Assembly (NCBI GenBank): GCA_902616165.1
Contig: CACMRS010000002.1
Location: 1-48,260 of the forward strand
Length of the DNA stretch: 48,260 bases
Reading direction: 5' to 3'
From: an uncultured Pelagibacteraceae bacterium
GTDB lineage: Bacteria; Pseudomonadota; Alphaproteobacteria; Pelagibacterales; Pelagibacteraceae
Under the pieces are notes generated by a model. It was not told where the DNA came from, did not search any database, and saw nothing but the letters and a program-made list of their open reading frames with translations. Both the position numbers and the translations under genes were made by a program. Below are positions 48,106 through 48,260 of the stretch, piece by piece; within the stretch, counting starts at the first letter, position 1; every line of letters begins with the position of its first letter.

Positions 48106-48260
48106 TATTTTTGACTATCTAACCAAACGCCTGCTATAGATTTTGTAATATCTCTTATTCTAGCTATATAACCTGCTCTTTGTGCAACACTGATTGCACC
48201 TCTTGCATCTAAAATATTAAACACATGACTGGCTTTTAAGCATTGATCATATGCTGGTAA
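48105..48260 (-). CDS. glyQ: Glycine-tRNA ligase alpha subunit (partial, C-terminal 51 residues)
   Basis: Only the 3' end is inside the window. The visible protein [20 protein letters not shown] then [19 protein letters not shown] and ending WLDSQK matches the conserved GlyQ C-terminus ([29 protein letters not shown]). The TAA at 48107-48105 shares a base with the glyS ATG. It supplies the catalytic part of glycyl-tRNA synthetase. Confidence 0.95.
   Translation of the reverse strand, partial: LPAYDQCLKASHVFNILDARGAISVAQRAGYIARIRDITKSIAGVWLDSQK

Overview
The window is about 48 kb of AT-rich, tightly packed bacterial chromosome. Everything points to a Pelagibacterales (SAR11) alphaproteobacterium or a close relative. 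The evidence is the base composition, intergenic gaps that are mostly a few bases, frequent stop/start overlaps, a circularly permuted two-piece ssrA gene of the alphaproteobacterial kind, ThyX as thymidylate synthase, and several ABC systems for organic nitrogen and carbon. This assignment is inference from gene content; there is no rRNA gene in the window. I see no tRNA gene, insertion sequence, prophage or CRISPR array.

Layout. 1-7313 (minus): one long operon for a Liv-type ABC importer (livK-livH-60-aa protein-livM-livG-livF), then azlC-azlD, a glutarate 2-hydroxylase (GlaH/CsiD) and the start of a ProC-like reductase. 7320-9844: a LysE-family exporter behind an unusual hairpin leader, a TIGR03643 protein and glutaredoxin on the plus strand, and a DUF1479 oxygenase-like protein. 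9844-15968 (minus): an eight-gene run that starts with DadA-like oxidase, EamA transporter, D-2-hydroxyacid dehydrogenase, HDAC-like deacetylase and MsrB, continues with an inverse-autotransporter beta-barrel protein and a cysteine-containing secreted protein of unknown function, and ends with the DUF1479 gene. 16012-23029 (minus): leuA followed without a gap by the rod-shape genes mreB, mreC, mreD, mrdA (PBP2) and rodA. 23131-28339: an oligopeptide/dipeptide-type ABC transporter (binding protein, two permeases, fused ATPase). 28422-31783: ilvB-ilvN-ilvC. 31836-36331: miaA, a Do-like protease, a DUF2065 protein and hflC/hflK. 36383-38135: an Mrp/ApbC-type P-loop ATPase and thyX. 38227-43317: a small, very AT-rich surface-polysaccharide-like cluster (GT2, GT39-like membrane glycosyltransferase, methyltransferase, SGNH hydrolase) surrounding ssrA. 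43370-48260: ppdK, glyS and the end of glyQ.

How the genes work together. The window combines uptake of amino acids, peptides or related solutes (Liv and Dpp systems) with branched-chain amino acid synthesis (ilvBNC, leuA), amino acid export (AzlCD, LysE, EamA), envelope growth (Mre/PBP2/RodA), membrane protein quality control (HflKC with a Do-like protease) and trans-translation. Binding-protein genes sit first in both ABC operons, and each is followed by a hairpin before the permease genes.

Most worth following up: the 49-bp hairpin leader that abuts the lysE start codon; the barrel-plus-secreted-protein pair at 9850-11567; the 60-aa protein and the GlaH/AzlCD cargo in the liv operon; an Mrp protein that lacks the family CxxC; and the AT-rich island around ssrA.
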